Shown: piece by piece, positions 6,144 through 12,606 of the stretch
Numbering within the stretch: position 1 is the first letter of the stretch
How the letters are laid out: each line of letters starts with the position of its first letter
Assembly (NCBI GenBank): GCA_009773975.1
Contig: VSMX01000064.1
Coordinates: forward strand, 1-12,606
DNA length: 12,606 nucleotides
From: Desulfovibrio sp.
GTDB taxonomy: Bacteria > Desulfobacterota > Desulfovibrionia > Desulfovibrionales > Desulfovibrionaceae
Direction: 5' to 3'
Made by a program: the position numbers and the translations under genes
Notes under the pieces: generated by a model
Told to the model about the DNA's origin: nothing
The model's input: the letters and a program-made list of their open reading frames with translations, nothing else
Databases searched by the model: none

Positions 6144-7649
6144 ATGCGGGAAAAGGGGTTTGGCTTGAACAAAACCCAGGATCAAAAGAAAAAAAAGTTG
6201 GAAAGTGCGCAGCCTGTCGTTCAGGAAGTGCCGGATATTTCGGCGCACAGGGTGCTTGTGGCCAATCGCGGTGAAATTGCCATGCGCATAATGAGGGCAT
6301 GCAAGAAGCTTGGCGTTGGCTTTACAGCCATTTACACGCCGGAAGATGAGGCTTCCGGCCATGTTGCCCTGGCGAGATCGCTGGGCGAAGGGAAAAACAT
6401 TTTCCGGGTTTCTTCCTATCACGATGCCAATGAGCTGATGTCGGTAGCCGATGAAGCCGGCTGCACGGCTGTTCATCCCGGTTACGGCTTTTTTGCCGAG
6501 GATTTTCGTTTTGCGCGGCGTGTGAAAAAGCGCGATCGTTCAATGATCTTCATTGGGCCGTCGTGGAAAATCATTCGCGAGCTTGGGGACAAGATCAATA
6601 CAAAACGCCTGGCCAGAAGCCTTGGCGTTCCGACTGTTCCGGGTTCGGACAGGCCGATTTATGACGAAATGGAAGCCGAGCATATTGCCAAGTCGGTTTT
6701 CGAGTTTCAGGAAGGGCAGGGCATTGAAAGGCCCCTGGTTCTGGTAAAGGCCTCTGCCGGCGGTGGCGGCATGGGAATTGAGGAAGTTTACGATCCTGAC
6801 CAGTTCCGTTCGGTTTACCGCAGGATTCGCAATTATGCCCTCAGGCAGTTCAAGGACGAGGGCGTTTTGATTGAGCAGAGAATTACGGATTTCAATCATC
6901 TTGAAGTCCAGATAGTATCCGACCGCAGCGGTTTGAATCCTGTTCATTTCGGCACCAGAAACTGCTCTATCCAGTCCACGGGGCTGCAGAAACGCATCGA
7001 GGTCGCGCCCGGTTTCGCGCCGGAAACGCTGGAATATACCTTTGACGCCAACCGCGTCCTGACAAATATTGTCGAGTATTCCCTGACCATGGCCAAAAAG
7101 GTTGGCTATGACAATGTCGGCACCTGGGAATGGATTGTTACCCGCAAGGGCGAGCCATTCCTGATGGAAGTAAATACCAGGATCCAGGTGGAAAACGGCG
7201 TATCGGCCTGCATTGCCCGGGTGCGGGGCCATGAAGGCGTGGATTTGGTCGCGGAACAGGTTCGGATTGGCCTTGGCGAGCCGCTTGGCTATACCCAGGC
7301 AGAAATCGCCACAGAAGGCGTAGGCCTGGAATATCGCCTGATTGCGGAAGATCCCGACAATAATTTTACTCCCTGGGTTGGCCGCATCGAGCATTTTTCC
7401 TGGAAAGCCGAACCCTGGCTTAATGTGCTGACGCAAATCCCTCTCGACAAGCCCTACGAAATTCCCACGGAATTTGATCCCAACCTGGCGCTGGCCATAA
7501 TTTGGGGCAAGGATATTGACGAGGCCAAGGCGCGCGGGCTTTCATTTCTGGATTCCCTGCAGCTGGATGGAGTCAACGGAAGCGGTGAGCCGCTCAAGTC
7601 CAATGTCGGTTTCCTGAAAAGCAATACCCCGCGGATTTTGAAATTTTGA
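6144..7649 (+). CDS. accC: Biotin carboxylase subunit (divergent AccC-type, Desulfovibrio-like)
   Basis: It carboxylates the biotin of the carrier protein using ATP and bicarbonate, the first half-reaction of acyl-CoA carboxylases. The N-terminal domain begins at HRVLVANRGEIAMRIMRA (35-52), after a lysine-rich 30-residue extension. VHPGYGFFAED (110-120), the ATP-grasp lysine and glycine loop KASAGGGGMG (202-211), FLMEVNTRIQVE (339-350) and YRLIAEDP (397-404) follow. These keep the metal ligands (Glu342, Asn344) and the Arg346 and Arg398 equivalents. Deviations from E. coli AccC: the glycine loop lacks its usual Arg (Met210), RDCSxQRR reads RNCSIQST, and the HPVTE after QVE reads NGVSA. The 501-residue length is slightly above the AccC norm. 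ATG 6144 has no Shine-Dalgarno; a TTG at 6165 sits behind AAAAGGGG and may be the true start. It is first in the operon with the fused carboxyltransferase and carrier. Confidence 0.88.
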   Translation: MREKGFGLNKTQDQKKKKLESAQPVVQEVPDISAHRVLVANRGEIAMRIMRACKKLGVGFTAIYTPEDEASGHVALARSLGEGKNIFRVSSYHDANELMSVADEAGCTAVHPGYGFFAEDFRFARRVKKRDRSMIFIGPSWKIIRELGDKINTKRLARSLGVPTVPGSDRPIYDEMEAEHIAKSVFEFQEGQGIERPLVLVKASAGGGGMGIEEVYDPDQFRSVYRRIRNYALRQFKDEGVLIEQRITDFNHLEVQIVSDRSGLNPVHFGTRNCSIQSTGLQKRIEVAPGFAPETLEYTFDANRVLTNIVEYSLTMAKKVGYDNVGTWEWIVTRKGEPFLMEVNTRIQVENGVSACIARVRGHEGVDLVAEQVRIGLGEPLGYTQAEIATEGVGLEYRLIAEDPDNNFTPWVGRIEHFSWKAEPWLNVLTQIPLDKPYEIPTEFDPNLALAIIWGKDIDEAKARGLSFLDSLQLDGVNGSGEPLKSNVGFLKSNTPRILKF

Positions 7650-7714
7650 TGCGATAACATTGACAGCTTCCTGATTCAAGAATTTTTCACGCCGTAAAAA
7701 GATTATGTAATAAC

Positions 7715-9964
7715 ATGGACAATAACATAGCCAAGCGCATACAGAGTCTGCGTGACAGACTTGTCTATCTCAAGGATATTTTTGCCGGCAAGCACAGGGA
7801 TAATGCCGATTTGCTGGAGCAAAGGCTTGATACGTTTTCAGAAAAGGCTTCCGCGGACGCGCTTGATGACCCTTATGCGGAACTGGCCGGGGTTGAGGAT
7901 CTTTTTGCCTACGTTGAAAGACGCCTGGAAAATGAGATAACGCCTATGGACCGCGTGCGTATAGTGCGCCATCCCCAGCGAATATGCCTGAAAGACATAT
8001 TGGAAAATGTATATGACAACTTTACGGAAGTCGGCGGCCAGGACGAACACAGCCTTGACCCGAGCATGCTGATTGCCAGGGCTGTCATCATTCGCCGGCG
8101 CGGCAAAAAGTCCTATCAGCAATCCGTGCTTGTCATAGGGCAGGAAAAAGGCCACGGGGCCGAGTTCCGCAACGGCGGCTCGGTCAAGCCATGGGGCAAT
8201 GCCAAGGCCCTCCAGTATATGCGCGTGGCGGAAACAGAAGGCATTCCCATCCATGCCTATATTTTTACCCCCGGATCCTATCCCATCGAGGATTATCCCG
8301 GCGCGGCCCAGCAGATAGCGCGCAATATCTATGGCATGGCCGATCTGCGCGTGCCCATTGTCGCTGTTATCAGCGAAGGCGGTTCTGGCGGCGCGGAGGC
8401 CATTGGGCTTGCCGACAAGCGCCTCATGCTTTCCCATGGTTATTATTCCGTTATTTCACCGGAAGGCGCCGCCGCCATCGAGGGCCATGTCAAGGGCGGA
8501 AACAGGGCAACGCCAGAGCTTATCGAGCATTGCGCGCAAAATTTGCACATCACCGCGCAGGACAATCTGCGTTTTGGCTATATAGATCGCATCGTGCAGG
8601 AGCCGCCGCTTGGGGCCAGGCCGTGGCATTTTGATTTTTTCAGGAATCTGCGCCAGGAAATGCTGCGCGCAACCGACGAAGTTGTCCTTTCCACGCGCCT
8701 GTTCCCCATGTTTCGCGGTTTCGCGCTCTCCAGCCGGCGCAATCCCGAGGCCAACCTGGATGAAATGCACATGCGCTGGGGGCTTTCGCAGGGGGCCAGC
8801 AACAGGCTGCGCGAAAAAAGGCAGCAGAAATTCCTGCGCTTTTCCCGTAATGCCGCGATTGATCGCCGGCCGTTTCTGCGCAAAAAAGCGGGCGCGTTCT
8901 GGGACTGGTTCTGCAAGCCCTGGATAAGCCTGAAATACGACTTTTACCGCAAGCACCAAAGAAAGATCGAAAGCTTCATGGAAGAAATGGGCAATGAATG
9001 GGAAACATTCAAGATGCGCCTGCTTTCTCCATGGCGCAAGCTTGCCGGAAAACCCAAAAAGCCGGAAGCCACAACGGCCAGGGAGCTTACCGCCCTTTCC
9101 GCCTGGTCGGGCGAGGGCAGGCGCCGCAAGTGGAATTATATTTCGCCGCGCTACAAGATAGACCGCGCGGTAACTTGTCCCAACAGCGCGTCTTACGGCT
9201 GCCTGGATCTCTGGGGACCAGACCTGTTTGCCGAGTTTGCCGGCGTATGCAGCCATTGCGGCTATCATTTCAGCATGGAGCCGGAATGGTATGTGCAGAA
9301 TGTTTTTGACCAGGGGTCTGTTTTTGAATTCAACGGTGAAATAGAAGCCGGCAATCCGCTTAATTTCCCCAATTTTGACGAACGCATAGCGGAAGCGCGC
9401 AAAAAAAGCGGTGCGAAAAGCGCCTGCATGACCTTTGAGGCCAGCATTAATGATACCAAGTTGATAGTGGCCATGCTGATGGGCACTTTCAGGGGCGGAT
9501 CATTCGGCGCGGCCGAGGGCTACAAGTTTGTGGAGGCCGCTGCGCGGGCGGCCAAAAAGCGCTATCCTTTCCTCGCCTATGTGCACGGCACGGCCGGCAT
9601 CCGCATCCAGGAGGGAACCCACGGCGTAATCCAGATGCCGCGCTGTACGATTGCCGTGCGCAGGTATATCGATTCGGGCGGCCTGTACATGGTTTTATAC
9701 GATACCAATTCCTTTGCCGGGCCTGTGGCCAGCTTCCTTGGCTGTTCGCCATACCAGTTTGCCGTCAGGTCTTCAAATATCGGTTTTGCGGGCCCTGGCG
9801 TCATAAAGGAAACCACGGGCATGGATATTCCGCCCAAGTACCACCGTTCCTACAGGGCCTTGTCCCGCGGCCATATTCAGGGAATTTGGGACAGGCGCCA
9901 GATTCGGAACAATCTCCAGCAGGCGCTGGTCACAATTGGCGGCAGAAATTTATATTACAGATGA
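7715..9964 (+). CDS. accA/accD: Fused acetyl-CoA carboxylase carboxyltransferase, AccA domain followed by AccD domain
   Basis: The 749-residue protein would move the carboxyl group from carboxybiotin to acetyl-CoA, giving malonyl-CoA. Residues about 1-330 are AccA-like: VRIVRHPQR (81-89), TPGSYP (185-190), oxyanion segment EGGSGGAEAIG (221-231), SVISPEGAAAI (245-255). A basic, aromatic linker (about 331-470) leads to an AccD-like half: zinc-finger cysteines C488, C496, C512 and C515, then FRGGSFGAAEGYKF (592-605), GTAGIRIQEG (625-634) and IGFAGPGVIKETTG (689-702). Several spots differ from E. coli: FTPGSYP for DTPGAYP, TAGIR for GGARM, and SFAGPVAS for MGGVSAS. The first zinc pair is C-x7-C, not C-x2-C. 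ATG 7715 follows the biotin carboxylase stop by 65 bases and has no obvious ribosome site. Acetyl-CoA is the likely substrate; another acyl-CoA is not excluded. Confidence 0.88.
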   Translation: MDNNIAKRIQSLRDRLVYLKDIFAGKHRDNADLLEQRLDTFSEKASADALDDPYAELAGVEDLFAYVERRLENEITPMDRVRIVRHPQRICLKDILENVYDNFTEVGGQDEHSLDPSMLIARAVIIRRRGKKSYQQSVLVIGQEKGHGAEFRNGGSVKPWGNAKALQYMRVAETEGIPIHAYIFTPGSYPIEDYPGAAQQIARNIYGMADLRVPIVAVISEGGSGGAEAIGLADKRLMLSHGYYSVISPEGAAAIEGHVKGGNRATPELIEHCAQNLHITAQDNLRFGYIDRIVQEPPLGARPWHFDFFRNLRQEMLRATDEVVLSTRLFPMFRGFALSSRRNPEANLDEMHMRWGLSQGASNRLREKRQQKFLRFSRNAAIDRRPFLRKKAGAFWDWFCKPWISLKYDFYRKHQRKIESFMEEMGNEWETFKMRLLSPWRKLAGKPKKPEATTARELTALSAWSGEGRRRKWNYISPRYKIDRAVTCPNSASYGCLDLWGPDLFAEFAGVCSHCGYHFSMEPEWYVQNVFDQGSVFEFNGEIEAGNPLNFPNFDERIAEARKKSGAKSACMTFEASINDTKLIVAMLMGTFRGGSFGAAEGYKFVEAAARAAKKRYPFLAYVHGTAGIRIQEGTHGVIQMPRCTIAVRRYIDSGGLYMVLYDTNSFAGPVASFLGCSPYQFAVRSSNIGFAGPGVIKETTGMDIPPKYHRSYRALSRGHIQGIWDRRQIRNNLQQALVTIGGRNLYYR

Positions 9965-9974
9965 GTCCTGTCAG

Positions 9975-10619
9975 ATGATTGATATTTCCGCATTGCTTGA
10001 CGAAATCAAGGCATCCCCCTATCGCGACATAGCAATAACCACGCCGCATTGCGGCCTGGTCAGGTTTTTGGGCGGCAAGGTGGGCGACAAGCTGGTTGGC
10101 CCGCAGGGGCAATGGAAAGAGAAACCGGGCACGGCGATTGCGACAATCGAGCGCGAAAGGAATCTCAAGACCATTTCCTCGCCGGAGAAAGGCGATATTT
10201 CGGTAATCCATTCCGAACTTGAAGACACATTTGTGGAAGCGGGAACAACTCTTGCGATCTTGCGGCACATGCTGACAAGGCAGGAAGTTGAACAAATAAT
10301 CCTCAAGAGGACATTGCATTTGTTTTGCGCTCCCGAAAGGGCCAAGTATTATTTTACTCCTGAAGTGGACAAGAAGATCCGCTCTTCCGATGCCAAGACG
10401 GTTGTTGTGCATGACGGCATGGAGTTCATGATCATGTCCCGGATGAAGCGCGAGGCGCCCTTGCGCTATAGCGGCCCCGAGGGCGTAATCTACGCCATAT
10501 ATTTTACATACAACGAAAATGTGGATGCGGGTTCGCCGCTGATCGGGGTATGCCCCGCCGATCAGGTGGCGGCCATCCAGGAAATGATAATGCGCGTCCA
10601 AACTGAATGGAATGAATGA
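9975..10619 (+). CDS. Biotin-carrier-type protein with two biotinyl/lipoyl hammerhead domains
   Basis: The 214-residue product is the likely biotin carboxyl carrier of the operon, shuttling carboxybiotin between the two upstream enzymes. Two hammerhead-like repeats are visible. The first (about 22-98) has PHCGLVRF, VGDKLVGP and a half ending in VEAGTTLAILRH. The second (about 140-195) has RMKREAP followed by GVIYAIYF and NVDAGSPLIGV. The distance from the lysine of RMKR (Lys158) to the following conserved hydrophobic strand fits the biotinyl lysine of BCCP, but the flanking residues are R-M-K-R rather than A-M-K-M/L. A helical segment (about 100-125) joins the domains. I place the start at ATG 9975, ten bases after the carboxyltransferase stop, because an upstream TTG (9936) would overlap that gene. 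Translational coupling is likely. Biotinylation is inferred, not shown. Confidence 0.75.
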   Translation: MIDISALLDEIKASPYRDIAITTPHCGLVRFLGGKVGDKLVGPQGQWKEKPGTAIATIERERNLKTISSPEKGDISVIHSELEDTFVEAGTTLAILRHMLTRQEVEQIILKRTLHLFCAPERAKYYFTPEVDKKIRSSDAKTVVVHDGMEFMIMSRMKREAPLRYSGPEGVIYAIYFTYNENVDAGSPLIGVCPADQVAAIQEMIMRVQTEWNE

Positions 10620-10656
10620 TATTTCAAATAATATGCATCTGTAACTGGAGGCTCAA

Positions 10657-10995
10657 ATGGGCAAGGTATTGCAGATTAGGGTTAGCGCCGTAACATGGGA
10701 TGAGGATTTGCTGGAGGAATACTGGCCCAAACTGGCCAAACTGGCTTTTGGGGTGCCAATTAAATTTGCCAACAAGGGGCTTCTGGAAATGGTGCGCGGT
10801 CTTTCGGAAGGCCTTGAGTTCATGAAATGGCCGGGTCAGCTTAAAACGGCCCTTGCGCCTGGCATTAGGGAAGCTGCCGCAATCAGGGCGGATCTTGAAA
10901 AAGCCCTGGCGGACTGGGAGCCTTCCAGGGCAAATGCCCTGAGTGACAAACTTGAAGATTGCCTTGATCGGCTTGAACGGGCATATACTGCCTGA
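10657..10995 (+). CDS. Small conserved-looking protein of unknown function
   Basis: I do not recognise this 112-residue protein. It has no signal peptide, membrane segment or cysteine, and appears soluble and mostly helical, with a strand-like start (KVLQIRVSAVTW) and a charged amphipathic C-terminal half containing SDKLEDCLDRLERA-type heptads (one Cys within that segment). Four tryptophan-containing spots (residues 14, 23, 58 and about 87) and a WP motif stand out. A strong Shine-Dalgarno TGGAGG lies five bases before ATG 10657, so it is surely translated. It is 37 bases after the biotin-carrier gene, and its stop codon overlaps the ssb ribosome site, so it is probably co-transcribed with ssb. 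Its function, in DNA maintenance or otherwise, is open. Confidence 0.8.
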   Translation: MGKVLQIRVSAVTWDEDLLEEYWPKLAKLAFGVPIKFANKGLLEMVRGLSEGLEFMKWPGQLKTALAPGIREAAAIRADLEKALADWEPSRANALSDKLEDCLDRLERAYTA

Positions 10996-11005
10996 AGGAG
11001 ATAAC

Positions 11006-11503
11006 ATGCTTAATAAGGTGATGCTGATTGGCAGGCTTGGGAAGGAGCCGGAATTAAGATATTCCCAGGGCGGAATGCCCATAGGCAATCTTAATGTCGC
11101 GACAGATGAGAATTATACGGATCGCGACGGCAATCGCGTTGAAAAGACTGAATGGCACAGGGTGGTCGTTTTTGACCGGCTGGCTGAAAACTGCAACAAT
11201 TATCTTGCAAAGGGCAGTCTTGTTTATGTTGAGGGCTCCCTGCAGACACGCAAATGGCAGGATCAGCAGGGCCAGGACCGCTATACTACCGAAATCCGCG
11301 CGAGGACAGTGCGCTTTCTGGACAAGAAAGGCGATCGCCTGACTTCACAAAGCGGAGAAGATAGTTATAATGAGGCTAAATACTCAAGGCCAAGACAGGA
11401 TTCCCGTCCACCCCGAAACAGTCCGCAGAGGCAGCCAGAAGCGGAAGATCTGGGCCCCGCTTTCCCATCCGAGGCATCAGGGATGGATGATGTGCCGTTT
11501 TAA
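11006..11503 (+). CDS. ssb: Single-stranded DNA-binding protein
   Basis: The 165-residue SSB coats single-stranded DNA during replication, recombination and repair, and recruits partner proteins through its acidic tail. Residues 1-110 form the OB fold: MLNKVMLIGRLGKEPELRYS at the start, ATDENYTDRDGNRVEKTEWH in the middle, then VYVEGSLQTRKWQDQQGQDRY. A glycine-poor, Pro/Gln/Arg-rich linker (about 115-155) leads to the tip MDDVPF, the usual partner-binding end (DDDIPF in E. coli). ATG 11006 follows AAGGAG with a five-base gap, and this ribosome site overlaps the stop of the preceding small gene. An earlier in-frame ATG at 10943 is inside that gene and was not used. It lies 93 bases upstream of recA on the same strand. 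Confidence 0.95.
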   Translation: MLNKVMLIGRLGKEPELRYSQGGMPIGNLNVATDENYTDRDGNRVEKTEWHRVVVFDRLAENCNNYLAKGSLVYVEGSLQTRKWQDQQGQDRYTTEIRARTVRFLDKKGDRLTSQSGEDSYNEAKYSRPRQDSRPPRNSPQRQPEAEDLGPAFPSEASGMDDVPF

Positions 11504-11596
11504 AGCATAATAGTTTCAACTTTGGCCTATAGCTTTTTGCTCGGAGTTTTGTTTGTCGTGTTTAATGTATAAAATTGAAGATCATGGAGCAGGTAT
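11504..11596 (+). promoter_or_regulatory. ssb-recA intergenic region with recA ribosome site and possible -10 box
   Basis: A TATAAA (11568-11573) and a TTTAAT (11561-11566; 18 bases after TTGCTC 11537-11542) are candidate -10 boxes in an AT-rich stretch. GGAG at 11586-11589 lies seven bases before the recA ATG. I see no E. coli-type LexA box (CTGT-N8-ACAG) and no terminator hairpin, so ssb transcripts may read into recA. Confidence 0.35.
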
Positions 11597-12606
11597 ATGG
11601 CCAAAAAAGTGGCGTCTGACCCGGTAAACGCGCGTCTTGAAGCGCTCAATACCGCCCTGGGCACCATCGAGCGCAAATACGGCAAGGGTGCCGTAATGAA
11701 GCTTTCCGATGATGTGCAGGTTGATGTTCCGGTAATACCCACAGGTTCTATCGGGCTTGACCAGGCCCTTGGAGTTGGCGGCATACCCCGTGGGAGGGTT
11801 ACTGAAATTTTTGGGCCGGAATCTTCCGGCAAAACCACGCTTACCCTGCACATTATTGCCGAATGCCAAAAAATGGGCGGGATTTGCGCCTTTATTGACG
11901 CAGAGCATGCCCTTGATGTTGCCTATGCCAGAAAGCTTGGGGTCAATACGGACGAGCTTTTGATTTCCCAGCCAGATTATGGCGAACAGGCTCTTGACAT
12001 AGCGGATATGCTGGTGAGATCCGGGGGGGTGGATCTGGTTGTCATAGATTCCGTCGCCGCCCTTATTCCCCAGGCCGAACTTGACGGCGATATGGGGGAA
12101 ACCCAGGTCGGCGGCCATGCGCGGCTCATGTCGCACGCCATGCGCAAATTGACGGGCACAATCCACAAATCGCGCACTTCCGTTGTTTTCATCAACCAGA
12201 TTCGCATGAAAATAGGCAATGTCTCATACGGAAGCCCCGAAACCACAACCGGCGGCAATGCGCTCAAGTTTTATTCTTCCGTCCGTATTGACATTCGTCG
12301 CATCCAGACCTTGAAAGACAAGGAGGAGGCCTTTGGTTCCAAAACCAAGGTCAAGGTTGTCAAAAACAAGGTCGCTCCGACATTCAGGGTCGCTGTGTTT
12401 GATATCATTTATGGCGAAGGCATTTCGCGTTCGGCCGAACTTCTTGATATTGGCATTGAAGCCGGCATTATCGAGCAAAGCGGATCGTGGTTTGCCTTTG
12501 GTTCGGAGAAGCTGGGCCAGGGGCGGGATAGAATTCGCAAAATGCTCGATGAAAACGAAGACTTGCGAAATGCGGTGGAAACCAAAGTTAAAGAATATCT
12601 GGGTAT
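11597..12606 (+). CDS. recA: Recombinase RecA (first 336 codons, cut by window edge)
   Basis: RecA forms ATP-dependent filaments on single-stranded DNA for strand exchange, and activates LexA self-cleavage in the SOS response. Visible landmarks: N-terminal helix LEALNTALGTIERKYGKGAVM (split 14-34), Walker A GPESSGKTT (73-81), DAEHALD with catalytic Glu103, Walker B LVVIDSVAAL (147-156), the loop-1 region GDMGETQVGGHARLMSHAMR (164-183), and loop-2 region FINQIRMKIGNVSYG followed by SPETTTGGNALKFY (213-226). GNVSYGS is one residue longer than the E. coli MFGN segment, as I recall for Desulfobacterota RecA. The frame is open to the right edge, where only the acidic C-terminal tail should be missing. 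No intein is present in the visible part. The start follows GGAG at seven bases. Confidence 0.97.
   Translation, partial: MAKKVASDPVNARLEALNTALGTIERKYGKGAVMKLSDDVQVDVPVIPTGSIGLDQALGVGGIPRGRVTEIFGPESSGKTTLTLHIIAECQKMGGICAFIDAEHALDVAYARKLGVNTDELLISQPDYGEQALDIADMLVRSGGVDLVVIDSVAALIPQAELDGDMGETQVGGHARLMSHAMRKLTGTIHKSRTSVVFINQIRMKIGNVSYGSPETTTGGNALKFYSSVRIDIRRIQTLKDKEEAFGSKTKVKVVKNKVAPTFRVAVFDIIYGEGISRSAELLDIGIEAGIIEQSGSWFAFGSEKLGQGRDRIRKMLDENEDLRNAVETKVKEYLG

Noticed and set aside
6540..7436. 298-codon minus-strand frame opposite biotin carboxylase
   Set aside because: Shadow of a well-supported plus-strand enzyme.
8456..9268. 270-codon minus-strand frame inside the carboxyltransferase gene
   Set aside because: Shadow; it spans the AccA-AccD linker but shows no family features.
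11504..11596. E. coli-type SOS box upstream of recA
   Set aside because: No CTGT-N8-ACAG or close variant is present; LexA motifs in this lineage may differ, so regulation is left open.
1..12606. Defence system, mobile element, CRISPR array or tRNA
   Set aside because: Nearly all sequence is accounted for by housekeeping-type genes; no repeat array, transposase, integrase, tRNA-like fold or toxin-antitoxin pair was seen.

Overview
The window looks like chromosome of a Desulfovibrio-like bacterium (Desulfobacterota, Desulfovibrionaceae). Three points suggest this: RecA sequence details, a HydF for [FeFe]-hydrogenase maturation, and above all an unusual three-gene acetyl-CoA-carboxylase-type operon (divergent biotin carboxylase, AccA-AccD fusion, separate biotin carrier) that I associate with that family. 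Base composition is roughly balanced, coding density is high, and I see no insertion sequence, phage gene, tRNA/rRNA or CRISPR array.

Layout. Positions 1-1112 (minus strand) hold the DedA-family membrane protein gene followed, with a 4-base ATGA overlap, by hydF, which runs off the left edge. Divergently, 1233-2267 (plus) encodes an exported alpha/beta-hydrolase-fold protein that seems to have lost its catalytic Ser and His. After a 219-bp AT-rich gap, 2487-5069 encodes a membrane hybrid histidine kinase (two membrane segments, PAS, HisKA, HATPase, two receiver domains). It converges on a purine nucleoside phosphorylase gene (5157-6002, minus) across a shared bidirectional terminator.

From 6144 to 10619 (plus) lies the carboxylase operon: biotin carboxylase, AccA-AccD fused carboxyltransferase, and a biotin-carrier-type protein with two hammerhead-like domains and an RMKR motif in place of AMKM. 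Together these would carboxylate biotin on the carrier and pass the carboxyl to acetyl-CoA (malonyl-CoA for fatty acid synthesis), although several normally conserved active-site motifs are altered. Next come a small protein of unknown function (10657-10995), ssb (11006-11503) and the first 336 codons of recA (11597 to the right edge), so a DNA-maintenance cluster follows on the same strand.

Most of the window is housekeeping. The most distinctive parts are the divergent carboxylase (fusion order, zinc-finger spacing, carrier motif) and the apparent pseudo-hydrolase. Family names rest on motif recognition by eye; no database search was run.
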